DNA from: Paeniglutamicibacter psychrophenolicus
GTDB taxonomy: Bacteria; Actinomycetota; Actinomycetes; Actinomycetales; Micrococcaceae
Direction of reading: 5' to 3'
Length of the DNA stretch: 64,000 nt
Assembly: GCF_017876575.1 (NCBI RefSeq)
Contig: NZ_JAGIOE010000001.1
Span: 4,444,443-4,508,442 of the forward strand
In this document: piece by piece, positions 45,710 to 54,200 of the stretch
Position numbering within the stretch: the first letter of the stretch is position 1
How the letters are laid out: every line of letters starts with the position of its first letter
Program-made: the position numbers and the translations under genes
The notes under the pieces: model-generated
The model's input: only the letters and a program-made list of their open reading frames with translations
Told to the model about the DNA's origin: nothing
The model's database searches: none

Positions 45710-47236
45710 CTAGGACCAGGCGATTGGCGCGAGGTTCAGCGCCTCGGTGACCGAGTTGGCCCCCAGCCCGCTGATCCCCGCCTTGGCCACCGAGATGTTC
45801 GGGAAGATGAACAGCGTGTCCACCGGTGCATCGTCCACGATGGTGCGCACCACGTTCTTCATGCCCTCGACGTAGTTCGCCTCGTCGCTCGCATCCGCCG
45901 CGGCGGCCTCGTCCTTGATCTTGGAGTTGTCGTAGCCGATGTAGTAGTTGGGGTTGTTGAACATGGTCAGCAGGTCGCGGGCCTCCACGGCCAGGATCAC
46001 CGACATCTGGTAGTCGTGGCGCGTGAAGACCTGATCCAGCCACACGGCCGGGAACTCGGCGGAGGCGATCTTCGCATCGATGCCCACGTCGCGCAGCTGC
46101 GACTGGACGATCTCCGAGACCGCCGTGGCGTACGGGCGGGTGGGCACCGTGAAGGTGATCTTCAGGTCCTGGGCCCCGGCGTCCTTCAGCAGGGCCCTGG
46201 CCTTGGCCGGGTCGAAGGGGTAGCGGTCGTTGAGGTCCTCGTAGTACGGGTCGGTGGGCGGCACCGGCCCGCCGACCAGGGTGCCCAGCCCGTTCCAGGC
46301 GGTGTCGCGCACGGCCTTGCGGTCGATGGCGTAGAGCACCGCCTGGCGCACCCGCTTGTCGTTGAAGGGCTTGGCCTTGTTGTTCATCGAGAGGATGACC
46401 TCGCCGTTGGAGGTGCCCTCGAGCACCTGGTAGGCGGGGTTGGACTCGAAGGAGGAAAGCAGCTCGGGGGCCTGCATGTTGTAGATGACATCCACGTCCC
46501 CGGAGGACAGCGCGTTGGTCGTCGCGATGGCGTCGGCGAAGTAGCGCAGGGACACGTCCTTGATGCCAGGTGCCGCGCCCCAGTAGTCGGGGCGGGCGAC
46601 CAGGTTGATCGATTCCCCGCGCGCCCAGGAGGCAAGCTTGTAGGGTCCGGTGCCCACCGGGTTGTTGGCCAGGTCGTCCACGCCCGAGGGGTCGAACATG
46701 GCCCCGACCAGCGTGGTCATCGAGTACAGCCAGGCCTGCGAGGGACGGGCAAGGTTCACCGTGACCGAGGTCGGCGAGTTGACCACCACGTCCTGGACAT
46801 CGTCCATCTTGGACTTGAGCCCGTTGAGCCACGCCGAGGACTTGACCCGTTCGATGGAGAACTTCACGTCCTCGGCGTCGAAGGCCGCCCCGTTGGAGAA
46901 CGTCGCGCCCTCGACCAGGGTGAAGGTGTAGGACTTGTTCATGTTGCTGGTTTCCCACTTCGTGGCCAGCAGCGGGCGGATCGCGCCGGTCTGGTCCAGG
47001 GTCACCAGGCCCTCATACACGTTGGCCATCATGGCCTGCGGGATCGCTGCCCCGGCAGTGGTGGTGAAGTCCAGGTTCACCGGCTCGCCGGTCAGCGCGA
47101 CCACGAGCTTGTCCTTGTCCGCCGGTGCCCCGCCGGTGGATCCAGCGCTGCAGGCCGCCAGCATCAGCAGCGCAGCAAGCACGGCGGCGAGCCGTGCGCC
47201 CCGCCTGCCACGTCGGGCCGTCAAGATTGCCTGCAT
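45710..47236 (-). CDS. Peptide ABC transporter substrate-binding lipoprotein
   Basis: A 508-residue SBP_bac_5 family lipoprotein. The signal peptide ends in LMLAACS, with the lipidated Cys at about 29. Family features are ANVYEGLVTLDQTGAIRPLLA, YTFTLVEGATFSNGAAFDAEDVKFS and the late region VRQAVLYAIDRKAVRD. It captures peptides (or a similar substrate) outside the membrane and delivers them to the permeases. AAAGGAA stands upstream of the ATG. A promoter (TTAGCA-N18-GATAAT) lies about 80 bp upstream, making this the first gene of a four-gene operon. Confidence 0.93.
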   Translation of the reverse strand: MQAILTARRGRRGARLAAVLAALLMLAACSAGSTGGAPADKDKLVVALTGEPVNLDFTTTAGAAIPQAMMANVYEGLVTLDQTGAIRPLLATKWETSNMNKSYTFTLVEGATFSNGAAFDAEDVKFSIERVKSSAWLNGLKSKMDDVQDVVVNSPTSVTVNLARPSQAWLYSMTTLVGAMFDPSGVDDLANNPVGTGPYKLASWARGESINLVARPDYWGAAPGIKDVSLRYFADAIATTNALSSGDVDVIYNMQAPELLSSFESNPAYQVLEGTSNGEVILSMNNKAKPFNDKRVRQAVLYAIDRKAVRDTAWNGLGTLVGGPVPPTDPYYEDLNDRYPFDPAKARALLKDAGAQDLKITFTVPTRPYATAVSEIVQSQLRDVGIDAKIASAEFPAVWLDQVFTRHDYQMSVILAVEARDLLTMFNNPNYYIGYDNSKIKDEAAAADASDEANYVEGMKNVVRTIVDDAPVDTLFIFPNISVAKAGISGLGANSVTEALNLAPIAWS

Positions 47237-47316
47237 CGAACCATCATTCCTTTGAGCTACCCGGGGTGGGTCGGCGCCGGGCGCCGCCCGTGGTGCGAAT
47301 GCACCGCTGACAAACC

Positions 47317-47346
47317 ATTATCGTACGCACAGGGCCCCGGTGCTAA
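47317..47346 (-). promoter_or_regulatory. Promoter of the peptide ABC operon
   Basis: On the minus strand: TTAGCA (complement of 47341-47346), 18-bp spacer, GATAAT (complement of 47317-47322). The -10 matches the housekeeping consensus at five of six positions; the overlapping TACGAT is an alternative. Confidence 0.55.
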
Positions 47347-47392
47347 CCCATTCCCTGTATCGATCGGGGCCATCGGGTCTAGTGTGGAAGAT

Positions 47393-47800
47393 ATGGGCAG
47401 CAACACCACCACTGGGGCATCCGATCCCGCGCGCCCGCTCCTTGCCTGGGTCGCGGCCACCATAGCGGCCATGGCCTGTGCACTGTGCTTCTGGTACCTG
47501 CCGCTGCCGTGGCGGCTGGGCGGGTTGCCCTTCGCTGTGGCCGGAACCGTCGTCGGGGCCATCACCTGCGTGCTGGCATGGCGGAACCCCGCCGCCGGCA
47601 TGCTGCGGATAGCCGCCCCCGTCGCGACGCTGGCCTGCGGGCTCTTCGCGCTGCCGCTGGCCGGGCAGCTGGCCTTCTACGGGCCGGCCCTGCACTACCA
47701 GCAATGCCAGCGCGACGCCCTGACGCTGCGCTCGGAGGCGGCATGCACCCAGGAATTCAAGAAACAACTGGACCCAAGTGAATTGAGGATCTTGAAATGA
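47393..47800 (+). CDS. Small membrane protein of unknown function
   Basis: A 135-residue protein with three or four hydrophobic segments (LLAWVAATIAAMACALCFWYL, LPFAVAGTVVGAITCVLA, APVATLACGLFALPLAGQLA) and a short cytoplasmic tail with three Cys. I do not recognise the family. The ATG has GGAAG four bases upstream. It overlaps the downstream DinB-like gene by 4 bp (ATGA), so the two are co-translated; that gene gives no clear hint of a shared role. Confidence 0.75.
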   Translation: MGSNTTTGASDPARPLLAWVAATIAAMACALCFWYLPLPWRLGGLPFAVAGTVVGAITCVLAWRNPAAGMLRIAAPVATLACGLFALPLAGQLAFYGPALHYQQCQRDALTLRSEAACTQEFKKQLDPSELRILK

Positions 47801-48333
47801 GCGAACAAATCATGCCCGACACCAAGGACTGGACCCTGGTGCTGAACGAAACCTGCAACGAGTGCGGGATCGATGTGCGGGCGCTGAGCACCGCGCAGGT
47901 CGCCGCCTTGGTGCGCGAGGCCTCCGGGCGCTTTGCCGAGGTGCTGGGCTCCCCCGGCGCGGGCACCCGGCCCTCGCCGATGGTGTGGAGCGCGCACGAA
48001 TACGTGGCCCACGTGGCCCAGATGTACCGGGTGATGACCGAGCGCCTGGCGCTGATCGTCGAGAAGGACGCCCCGTTGTTTGCGAACTGGGACCAGGATG
48101 CGGCGGCCGTCGCGAACGACTACGCCTCGATCCCGGCCCTCGAGGTCGCCCGGATGCTCGAGGAAGCCTCGCTGGCCTTCGCCGGGGCGTTGGAGGCGCT
48201 GACCGATGCACAGCTCCCGCGGATGGGCACCCGGTCCAACGGCGCGGTGTTCACCACCGCCACGCTGGCCCAGTACGCCTGGCACGACGCGGCCCACCAC
48301 CTGCACCACGATCTGGGCGTGGCCCGCAACTAG
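47797..48333 (+). CDS. DinB-like / mycothiol-dependent metalloenzyme fold protein
   Basis: A 178-residue four-helix-bundle protein of the DinB_2 superfamily. The pattern WSAHEYVAHVAQMYRVMTERL (His about 66) and the C-terminal YAWHDAAHHLHHDLG (His cluster about 160-172) supply the usual metal ligands. Members include mycothiol-dependent maleylpyruvate isomerases and bacillithiol S-transferases; the substrate here is not known. The start overlaps the upstream membrane-protein gene by 4 bp. It is convergent with perM, 7 bp away. Confidence 0.8.
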   Translation: MSEQIMPDTKDWTLVLNETCNECGIDVRALSTAQVAALVREASGRFAEVLGSPGAGTRPSPMVWSAHEYVAHVAQMYRVMTERLALIVEKDAPLFANWDQDAAAVANDYASIPALEVARMLEEASLAFAGALEALTDAQLPRMGTRSNGAVFTTATLAQYAWHDAAHHLHHDLGVARN

Positions 48334-48340
48334 GGCGGAT

Positions 48341-49669
48341 CTAGCCGTCGAGCACCGGGTCGTGCTCCAGCAGCGGGGAGATGAGGTATCCAATGGCGGT
48401 GCCCAGGGCGACCTCGGCGGCCAGCAGCAGCGCGGTCATCAGGACATCCGGCCCCACCTCGGTGAACCGCCCGATGCCAAGCGAGCCGCCGGCCAGCCAG
48501 GAACCCACCAGCGACAGCGCCCCGGCGAAGGCGCCGACGAACACGCCCAGGGCCACGGTTGACAGGCCCAGGGAGGCCCAGCGGGAGCGGATGCGCTTGG
48601 AGACCCAGTCGTCCAGGTGGTTCTCCCCCACCCGCAGGAAGTACCAGCCGGCCAACATCCCGGCCAGCACCGGCAGGCCCATGAACGCCCAGGCGTAAGC
48701 CAGGTCCCCGGAGGGCAGCGCCGCGAGAACCGGGACCGCCGGCAGCGGGCCGACGGTGGTTTCCAGCGTGGACAGCGTGCTGCCCACCCCCAGGGTGAAG
48801 CCGCCGCCGGTGATCCAGGCCAGGGTCCACAGCGCCAGGTTGGGCATGATCCCCAGCTGGCCCAGGGTCAGCACGGCCGAGCCGATGGCCCCGGGGCGCA
48901 GCTGCTGGTAGACGTTGGAGACATCGACCCAGTGCACACCCAGGTTGATGGCCAGCAGCAGCGAGGACAGCGCAAAGGTGAACATGTAGGCCAGGGTGCC
49001 GCCGCACAGCACCGCCCACACATAGGACCCGGCCCAGCGCGAGTGCTGCGAGGTCTTGGAGATCCAGGCCGCGGCGTCGAAGCCGATCAGCCGGCCCCAG
49101 GATCCGGCCTCGCGGCGGGCGCCGATGACCACCCCAGCGCCTGCAGGGATGGCGGGGATGAGGGTGGCGGCCAACAGCGAAACCGAGGCTTCCTCGTTGT
49201 TCACCAGGAACCCGGTGAACAGCCCGCAGAGCAGGTAGACGCCCAGCGCCCCGAGGATGCCCTGCCACAACGAGTCGGTGTAGGAGGCCCGCGCGATGCG
49301 CCGCCCGGCGCGCCAGCACAGGAAGAACGGGATCAGCGTGAGACCCAGCGGGGTGAAATCCAGCAGCCCGGAGCCCTGGGAGGGGTCGGCGCCGGTGCCC
49401 ACCTGCAGCAGGTGCAGCGGGACCGCGTGGATCAGCAGCCAGATCTGTCCGCCCATCTTCAGCACCGATTCGATGCTGCGGTCAGCGAAGCCGCCGCTGA
49501 ACCACACGGCGAACCACGGGATGACCACGAGGAAGGCCGAGAACAGGGCGGCCTGCAGGAACTCGAAGGCACCTTGCAGGAACAACGGCATGGGCCAGCC
49601 GGTGCTCAGCCGTTGGCGTGCCGCGTTCAATGCCGCCGCGGCGGGCGGCTGCTTTTTCTTCTCACTCAT
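48341..49669 (-). CDS. perM: PerM / DUF6350 membrane protein
   Basis: A 442-residue integral membrane protein with about ten hydrophobic segments and a short basic N-terminus (MSEKKKQPP). It matches the DUF6350 family; the Mycobacterium member PerM supports cell division and persistence and lies directly upstream of purN-purH. Typical stretches are DFTPLGLTLIPFFLCWRAGRR and YVWAVLCGGTLAYM. The start at 49669 is preferred over 49687 because GGAAG precedes it. Here purN is 6.4 kb downstream on the same strand, beyond the peptide transporter operon. Confidence 0.82.
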   Translation of the reverse strand: MSEKKKQPPAAAALNAARQRLSTGWPMPLFLQGAFEFLQAALFSAFLVVIPWFAVWFSGGFADRSIESVLKMGGQIWLLIHAVPLHLLQVGTGADPSQGSGLLDFTPLGLTLIPFFLCWRAGRRIARASYTDSLWQGILGALGVYLLCGLFTGFLVNNEEASVSLLAATLIPAIPAGAGVVIGARREAGSWGRLIGFDAAAWISKTSQHSRWAGSYVWAVLCGGTLAYMFTFALSSLLLAINLGVHWVDVSNVYQQLRPGAIGSAVLTLGQLGIMPNLALWTLAWITGGGFTLGVGSTLSTLETTVGPLPAVPVLAALPSGDLAYAWAFMGLPVLAGMLAGWYFLRVGENHLDDWVSKRIRSRWASLGLSTVALGVFVGAFAGALSLVGSWLAGGSLGIGRFTEVGPDVLMTALLLAAEVALGTAIGYLISPLLEHDPVLDG

Positions 49670-49735
49670 TGCTTCCAATCGTGCCATCGATGCGTGCCCG
49701 CGGCCCTGATTGACGCGTTTGCGCGCACCCCGGCG

Positions 49736-50482
49736 TTAAAGCGCGCGCAATCCGCTGACCAATGCCGTGACGGCACCGAAGAAGGCAAAGCAAAGCACGA
49801 AAAATCGTGCGTGCCGGTCGGTGACCACGCGTTGGACCTGCTCGCCGATGAGCACCCCGGCACCGATGAACACGGCAACCGCGATCCAGGCCCATCCGGG
49901 CAGCGGCGGCAGCTGGTCGGGGGTGGTGATGAACTTCATGGCCACGGTGACCGCTCCGGTCACCACGAAGAAGGGCTGCAGGGTCGCGGCGAAGGGGCGT
50001 TGGGGCCAGCGGGCGAGCACCGCGTAGGCGCTCACCGCAGGTCCCCCGACCCCGGCCAGGGCATTGGTGAGCCCGGAGAGGAACCCGGCGCCGGCCTTGG
50101 GAACCTGCCCGGCGACGGTCACGTTCGCACGCACCAGGATCAGGGAAAGCAGCAGCGCGGCGAGCACCGTGGCGCCGACCACGATCGACAGCGGGGCCTG
50201 GGGCAGGCCCCCGGCCAGCAGTGCGCCGGCCACCGATCCGACGACGCTGAAGGAGCACAGCCAGCGGAACATCGACCAGTCGATGTCCTTCCAGACCCGG
50301 GGGACGATGATCGCCGAGGAGACCACTCCGCAGATGTTCACCAGGAACACCCCCTGGTGCGCGCCCAGGGCGAGGACCAGGAACGGGGAGATGAGCATCG
50401 CGAAACCGAGTCCCGCCACGCGCTGGGCGATGGCACCGAGCACAACCATGCCAAGCACGAGCAAGATGAGGGGAAGTTCCAT
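49736..50482 (-). CDS. TauE/SafE-family sulfite exporter-like permease
   Basis: A 248-residue membrane protein with eight hydrophobic segments in two repeats, each with the small-residue motif of the family (GLGFAMLISPFLVLALG and GFLSGLTNALAGVGGPAVSAYAV). TauE/SafE proteins move sulfite, sulfoacetate or other small anions. The 5' region (50483-50811) contains an unusual series of GATCTAAA-type repeats that may bind a regulator. There is no sulfur-metabolism partner next to it; hpaI lies upstream on the same strand. Confidence 0.88.
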   Translation of the reverse strand: MELPLILLVLGMVVLGAIAQRVAGLGFAMLISPFLVLALGAHQGVFLVNICGVVSSAIIVPRVWKDIDWSMFRWLCSFSVVGSVAGALLAGGLPQAPLSIVVGATVLAALLLSLILVRANVTVAGQVPKAGAGFLSGLTNALAGVGGPAVSAYAVLARWPQRPFAATLQPFFVVTGAVTVAMKFITTPDQLPPLPGWAWIAVAVFIGAGVLIGEQVQRVVTDRHARFFVLCFAFFGAVTALVSGLRAL

Positions 50483-50811
50483 TCGATCGAGCCTATTCTC
50501 TTGTGGCCGCGCGCTTGTGACGGCCGGTCGGCTTCCAGCTGACCGGTCGGCGTCGCCGGATCTGAAATCCCGGGTCGGCCGATCTAAATTCTTTCGATTT
50601 TACGAACTGCCAAAAACCCCGCAATCCCGGGCTTGGATCAACCTTGATCTAAAATGTTGGTTTTACGGATCTAAATTGTTGCCGACTTTGCGCCGGACGC
50701 CAAGCACCTCCCAGGCACCCATGCGGGAACACGTTGCAAGCGGCCCCGCACGAGGACCGAACCTCCGAACAGGACCGCTTGACTGGTGTTCCGGGGCGCT
50801 GCCCGGTGTGG
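50483..50811. other. Repeat-bearing intergenic region upstream of tauE-like gene
   Basis: A 329-bp space, AT-richer than its flanks between 50580 and 50690. It carries four copies of GATCT(A/G)AA(A/T)T and two of AATCCCGGG and TTTTACG(A/G)A. No gene is supported. Confidence 0.5.
50559..50677. repeat. GATCTAAA-type direct repeats
   Basis: GATCTGAAAT 50559, GATCTAAATT 50581, GATCTAAAAT 50646, GATCTAAATT 50668. AATCCCGGG occurs at 50566 and 50623, and TTTTACG(A/G)A follows the second and third GATCT copies. The order AATCCCGGG...GATCTAAA...TTTTACG is repeated, so this is an imperfect tandem duplication of about 57-65 bp. Confidence 0.75.
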
Positions 50812-51627
50812 TCAGTAGCTGGCCGGGGCCCCGGCCTGGCTTCCGGCGCTGGGCAGGAACTTGGCTGCCAGCGCCTCGGTGCCGCGGGCCAGCAGCGCCA
50901 CGTCGGCCCCAACCCCCACATAGTGGGCCCCGAGCTCGATGTAGCGGTGGGCCGAGGCTTCCGCGAAGGCATTGACGCCAACGTACTTCCCGGCGGCCCG
51001 GCCCACGGCAATGGCCCGTTCCACCGCGGCGACGACGTCGGGGTGGTCCTGCTGACCGATCACGCCCATCGAGGCGGCCAGGTCCGAGGGACCGATGAAG
51101 ATACCGTCCACGCCCTCGGTTTCCACGATCTCCTTGACGTTGGCAACGGCCTCGGCCGATTCGATCTGCACCATCAGGGTCAGCGTTTCCCCGGCGCGGG
51201 TCAGGTAGTCAGGGACGCGGTTCCAGCGGGCCGAGCGGGCCAGCGCTGAACCGACGCCGCGCACACCCATCGGCGGGTAGTGGCAGGCGGACACCGCGGC
51301 GCGGGCCTCGACGGCGTTGTTGACCATGGGGATGATTAGCGACTGCACGCCCAAATCGAGGTACTGCTTGATCATCACGGTGTCGTTGACCGGCGGACGT
51401 ACCACCGGGATGACCGGGTATCCGCGCACCGATTGCAACTGGCCCAGGATCGATTCGAGCCCGTTGGGCGAGTGCTCGGCATCGATGAAGATCCAGTCGA
51501 AGCCTGCACCGGCGCAGATCTCGGCGACCAGCGGGGAACCGGAACATACCCAGATGCCGGCCAGCGCACGATCGGCGTGGTGCAGCGCGTCCTTGAAGGA
51601 CGGGTCGGGTTCTATGAGAAATGGCAT
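50812..51627 (-). CDS. hpaI: 4-hydroxy-2-oxoheptane-1,7-dioate aldolase family
   Basis: A 271-residue class II aldolase of the HpcH/HpaI family. The metal and substrate residues lie in WIFIDAEHSPNG (Asp, Glu, His), VQIESAEAVANV (Glu) and VDGIFIGPSDLAASMG (Asp), and the Arg of VVRPPVND is present. The usual reaction splits 4-hydroxy-2-oxo-heptanedioate into pyruvate and succinate semialdehyde, the last step of homoprotocatechuate degradation. The start at 51627 overlaps hpaH by 16 bp. Only these last two steps are present in the window, so the substrate may be different. Confidence 0.85.
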   Translation of the reverse strand: MPFLIEPDPSFKDALHHADRALAGIWVCSGSPLVAEICAGAGFDWIFIDAEHSPNGLESILGQLQSVRGYPVIPVVRPPVNDTVMIKQYLDLGVQSLIIPMVNNAVEARAAVSACHYPPMGVRGVGSALARSARWNRVPDYLTRAGETLTLMVQIESAEAVANVKEIVETEGVDGIFIGPSDLAASMGVIGQQDHPDVVAAVERAIAVGRAAGKYVGVNAFAEASAHRYIELGAHYVGVGADVALLARGTEALAAKFLPSAGSQAGAPASY

Positions 51628-52397
51628 GTCACGGTCCCCATTCGTCCGTAGTCGGCAAAGACAGTGTCTCCCTTGTCGACCCACATCGGGCGGGTGAAGG
51701 AGCCGGCCAGGATGATCTCCCCGGCGTTGAGCTTGTCGCCGTGGGCGGCGATCTTGTTGGCCAGCCAGTAGACCCCGGCCGCCGGGTGGTTCAGCACGCC
51801 GGCGGCGACGCCGGTTTCCTCGACGACCTGGTTCTTGTACAGGATCCCCGAAACCCAGCGCAGGTCGATGTCGGCCGGCTTCATCGGGTTCCCGCCGATG
51901 ACCATCGCTCCCATGGCCGCGTTGTCCGAGATGGTGTCCACGATGGTGCGCCCCTCCATCTCGATGCGCGAGTCAAGGATCTCCAGGGCCGGGATGACGT
52001 ACTCGGTGGCATTGAGCACGTCGAAGATGTTGGCGTTGGGGCCTTCGATGTCCTTGTTGAGCTTGAAGGCCAGTTCCATTTCCACGCGCGGGTGGGTGTA
52101 CTTGTCCCATTCGAAGGTGCAGCCCGAGTCCAGGACCATGTCATCGAAGATGATTCCGTAGTCCGGTTCGGTGATGCCGGTGGCCATCTGCATGGCGCGG
52201 GAGGTCAACCCGATCTTGCGGCCTGCCAGGGTGCGTCCGTTGGCCTCGGAGCGCCGCCGCCAGAGGTTTTGGACCTTGTAGGAGTCCTCGACGGTCATTT
52301 CGGGGAAGCGGGCGGTCAGTCGCTTGACCGGAACGCGGTCGTGACCCGCCTGCACGAGCTCGTCGGCTATCTGGGTGATGGTCTCTTCATTGAGCAT
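51612..52397 (-). CDS. hpaH: 2-oxo-hept-4-ene-1,7-dioate hydratase
   Basis: A 261-residue hydratase of the FAA-hydrolase-related superfamily. It adds water to 2-oxo-hept-4-enedioate to give the substrate of HpaI. Family features include the N-terminal RLTARFPEMTVEDSY, AGRKIGLTSRAMQMATGI, then VEMELAFKL with the metal Glu residues and AGSFTRPMWVDKGD near the C-terminus. The start at 52397 is where homology begins. It overlaps hpaI by 16 bp, so the two are coupled, as in homoprotocatechuate clusters; the upstream hpa genes are not here. Confidence 0.87.
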   Translation of the reverse strand: MLNEETITQIADELVQAGHDRVPVKRLTARFPEMTVEDSYKVQNLWRRRSEANGRTLAGRKIGLTSRAMQMATGITEPDYGIIFDDMVLDSGCTFEWDKYTHPRVEMELAFKLNKDIEGPNANIFDVLNATEYVIPALEILDSRIEMEGRTIVDTISDNAAMGAMVIGGNPMKPADIDLRWVSGILYKNQVVEETGVAAGVLNHPAAGVYWLANKIAAHGDKLNAGEIILAGSFTRPMWVDKGDTVFADYGRMGTVTCHFS

Positions 52398-52531
52398 GCT
52401 GGACTGGGCCCTTCCGGAGATCTTGTTTTGGTGCTGTGGCCGCTTCGAGATTCCGGGGCCACACGTGAACATGCTAGCCAATGCGTAGCCCAAGTCACAT
52501 TCCGTCCATCCGCGTGTCAAGGCCGGATGCA

Positions 52532-52573
52532 GCGCTGCGGACGCCCCCGACGACCCGGGAACGTCCGCAGCGC
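52532..52573 (-). terminator. Terminator of cutC
   Basis: GCGCTGCGGACG (52532-52543) and CGTCCGCAGCGC (52562-52573) form a perfect 12-bp stem 14 bp beyond the cutC stop; no U-run follows. Confidence 0.8.
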
Positions 52574-52587
52574 GGTCGATCCAGGTG

Positions 52588-53349
52588 CTATCGGGCCAGG
52601 GCCAGGGCTGCGGCCGCCGCGGCGACCAGCTCGGGGCTGGTCACGTCGAATGCCGATTCCCCGCCGCCGGGGCCCGAGGCGCCCCGGGTGCTTTGGGTGC
52701 GCGCCGAGAGGTGGATGCCGTCCAGCGAAGCCAGGGCGGGGATGTCCTCGATCCGCACGCCGCCGCCTGCCTGGATCTGCGGGTTGCCCGCCGCCTCGGT
52801 GCGCAACAGGTGCAGCACCTCGGCGCCGGCGCCCGAGGCCGGAGCCCCTCCAGAGGTCAGGATCCGGTGTGCGCCCACGGTGCGCAGCTGCGCAACGAGC
52901 TCGGCAATCGGCATGCCGTTTTCCAGCAGCACGTCCACGCAGCGGTGGACGGTGATTTCGATGTCCCGGTTCACCAGGTGGGCGGCGGCAACCAGCGTGG
53001 AGAGCACCGAAAGGTCCAGCGCTGCGTCGCCCTCGGCCAGTGCGCCGATCACGATCCCGGCGGCCCCGGCGTGTGCGGCGTGGGTGATGTCGCTGGCCAT
53101 CAGCTCGATTTCGTCCGGGGTGTAGGTGTAGCCGCCGCCGCGCGGGCGGATCAGCACATGCACGCCGATTCCGACGGTGACCACCGCCTCGATGGTGCCC
53201 AGGGTGGGTGTCAGCCCGCCCATGCCCAATGCGGTGCACAGCTCGACGCGGTCCGCTCCGTTCTCCAGGGCGATCCTGGCTCCGGCCGCATCCTGGACCG
53301 CGATTTCAAGTTTCGCCTGAACTACCAAGCGGCCAGACTCGGATTCCAT
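52588..53349 (-). CDS. cutC: CutC-family protein
   Basis: A 253-residue TIM-barrel protein of the CutC family, historically linked to copper tolerance although the biochemical role is unsettled. The signature is GADRVELCTALGMGGLTPTLGT near the N-terminus, then VLIRPRGGGYTYTPDEIELM, ITVHRCVD and RILTSGGAP. The start at 53349 (MESESGR) is chosen because GGAGG stands just upstream and the length then fits the family; ATGs at 53397 and 53403 lack a ribosome site. It is monocistronic with its own terminator. Confidence 0.88.
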   Translation of the reverse strand: MESESGRLVVQAKLEIAVQDAAGARIALENGADRVELCTALGMGGLTPTLGTIEAVVTVGIGVHVLIRPRGGGYTYTPDEIELMASDITHAAHAGAAGIVIGALAEGDAALDLSVLSTLVAAAHLVNRDIEITVHRCVDVLLENGMPIAELVAQLRTVGAHRILTSGGAPASGAGAEVLHLLRTEAAGNPQIQAGGGVRIEDIPALASLDGIHLSARTQSTRGASGPGGGESAFDVTSPELVAAAAAALALAR

Positions 53350-53531
53350 GCCGCCCTCCAAACGGGTCAAGTCCCCGGCGGGGTTTTCGATGCTCATGGA
53401 CACTGTCGCTCGATTCTCGTATCTGTGCTTGGTTCCGGGTGGTAGGCATGGGCCAGGGGCATCAGCCGGCTACCCAGGACCTGAAAGATTCTGCCCCCGA
53501 CCTCCAATTGCAAGGCTATCGGGTCGCTGCG

Positions 53532-54023
53532 TTACAACTGCCCGTCGTCCGGCAGTGCCGGGACCGAGGACTTGGGCTTGATGATCCGCGGCAGGACGAC
53601 CAGCAGGAAAACCGCCGCCAGCATCACCAGCCCTCCCACCAGCGCCCCGGCCGCCGCGCCGTAGAGGACCTGCACCACGAACCACACGCACCCGGCCACC
53701 AGGACGCCGACCCCGATGATCACGATCTTGGAAATCAGGTGGCCCATGCGCACCGTGGTGACCTTGACGCGCTGGCCGAAGAAGTGCCGGTGCACAGCCA
53801 CCGGGGTGACCAGCAGGACGATGAGCAGTGCGGAGAACACCAAGAGGACCAGGTAGAAGGTCCGTTCCGGATGTCCCAGCGAGGCGAAGCCGGTCTGGAA
53901 CGGCAGCACCACCAGGAACGCGGCAAGGATCTGGGCTCCGGTCTGCATGACCCGCAGCTCCTGCATGAGCTCGTTCCAGTTCCGGTCCAGACGCTCCTCT
54001 ACACTTTCATTGCGCCCGTTCAT
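53532..54023 (-). CDS. DUF6328 membrane protein
   Basis: A 163-residue protein with the DUF6328 opening (RLDRNWNELMQELRVMQTGAQIL) followed by four hydrophobic segments and a short charged tail. The family is common in Actinobacteria, sometimes annotated as sodium:proton antiporter-like without proof. GGGAGGGAG precedes the ATG. It is divergent from the MalY/PatB gene with a 177-bp gap. Confidence 0.82.
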   Translation of the reverse strand: MNGRNESVEERLDRNWNELMQELRVMQTGAQILAAFLVVLPFQTGFASLGHPERTFYLVLLVFSALLIVLLVTPVAVHRHFFGQRVKVTTVRMGHLISKIVIIGVGVLVAGCVWFVVQVLYGAAAGALVGGLVMLAAVFLLVVLPRIIKPKSSVPALPDDGQL

Positions 54024-54170
54024 TGCGCTCCCTCCCGGGCTACCAACCCATGGACCGGGGCCCGAAACGGGTCCGGGAGGTCCTGCCGGATTCGTCTTTT
54101 GCCCTCTTGACTTCCCAACCTACCGAAGAAGCCGCCCCGGGGGCAGAAGAAAAGAAAAACGGCAGGCGCA

Positions 54171-54182
54171 TTCGCCGGCGAA
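54171..54182. promoter_or_regulatory. Palindrome upstream of the MalY/PatB gene
   Basis: TTCGCCGGCGAA is a perfect 12-bp palindrome 18 bp before the ATG. TAAGCT lies six bases before the ATG, a possible -10 for a leaderless transcript. Weak evidence for an operator. Confidence 0.3.
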
Positions 54183-54200
54183 CGCGTCTAAGCTGGCTAA

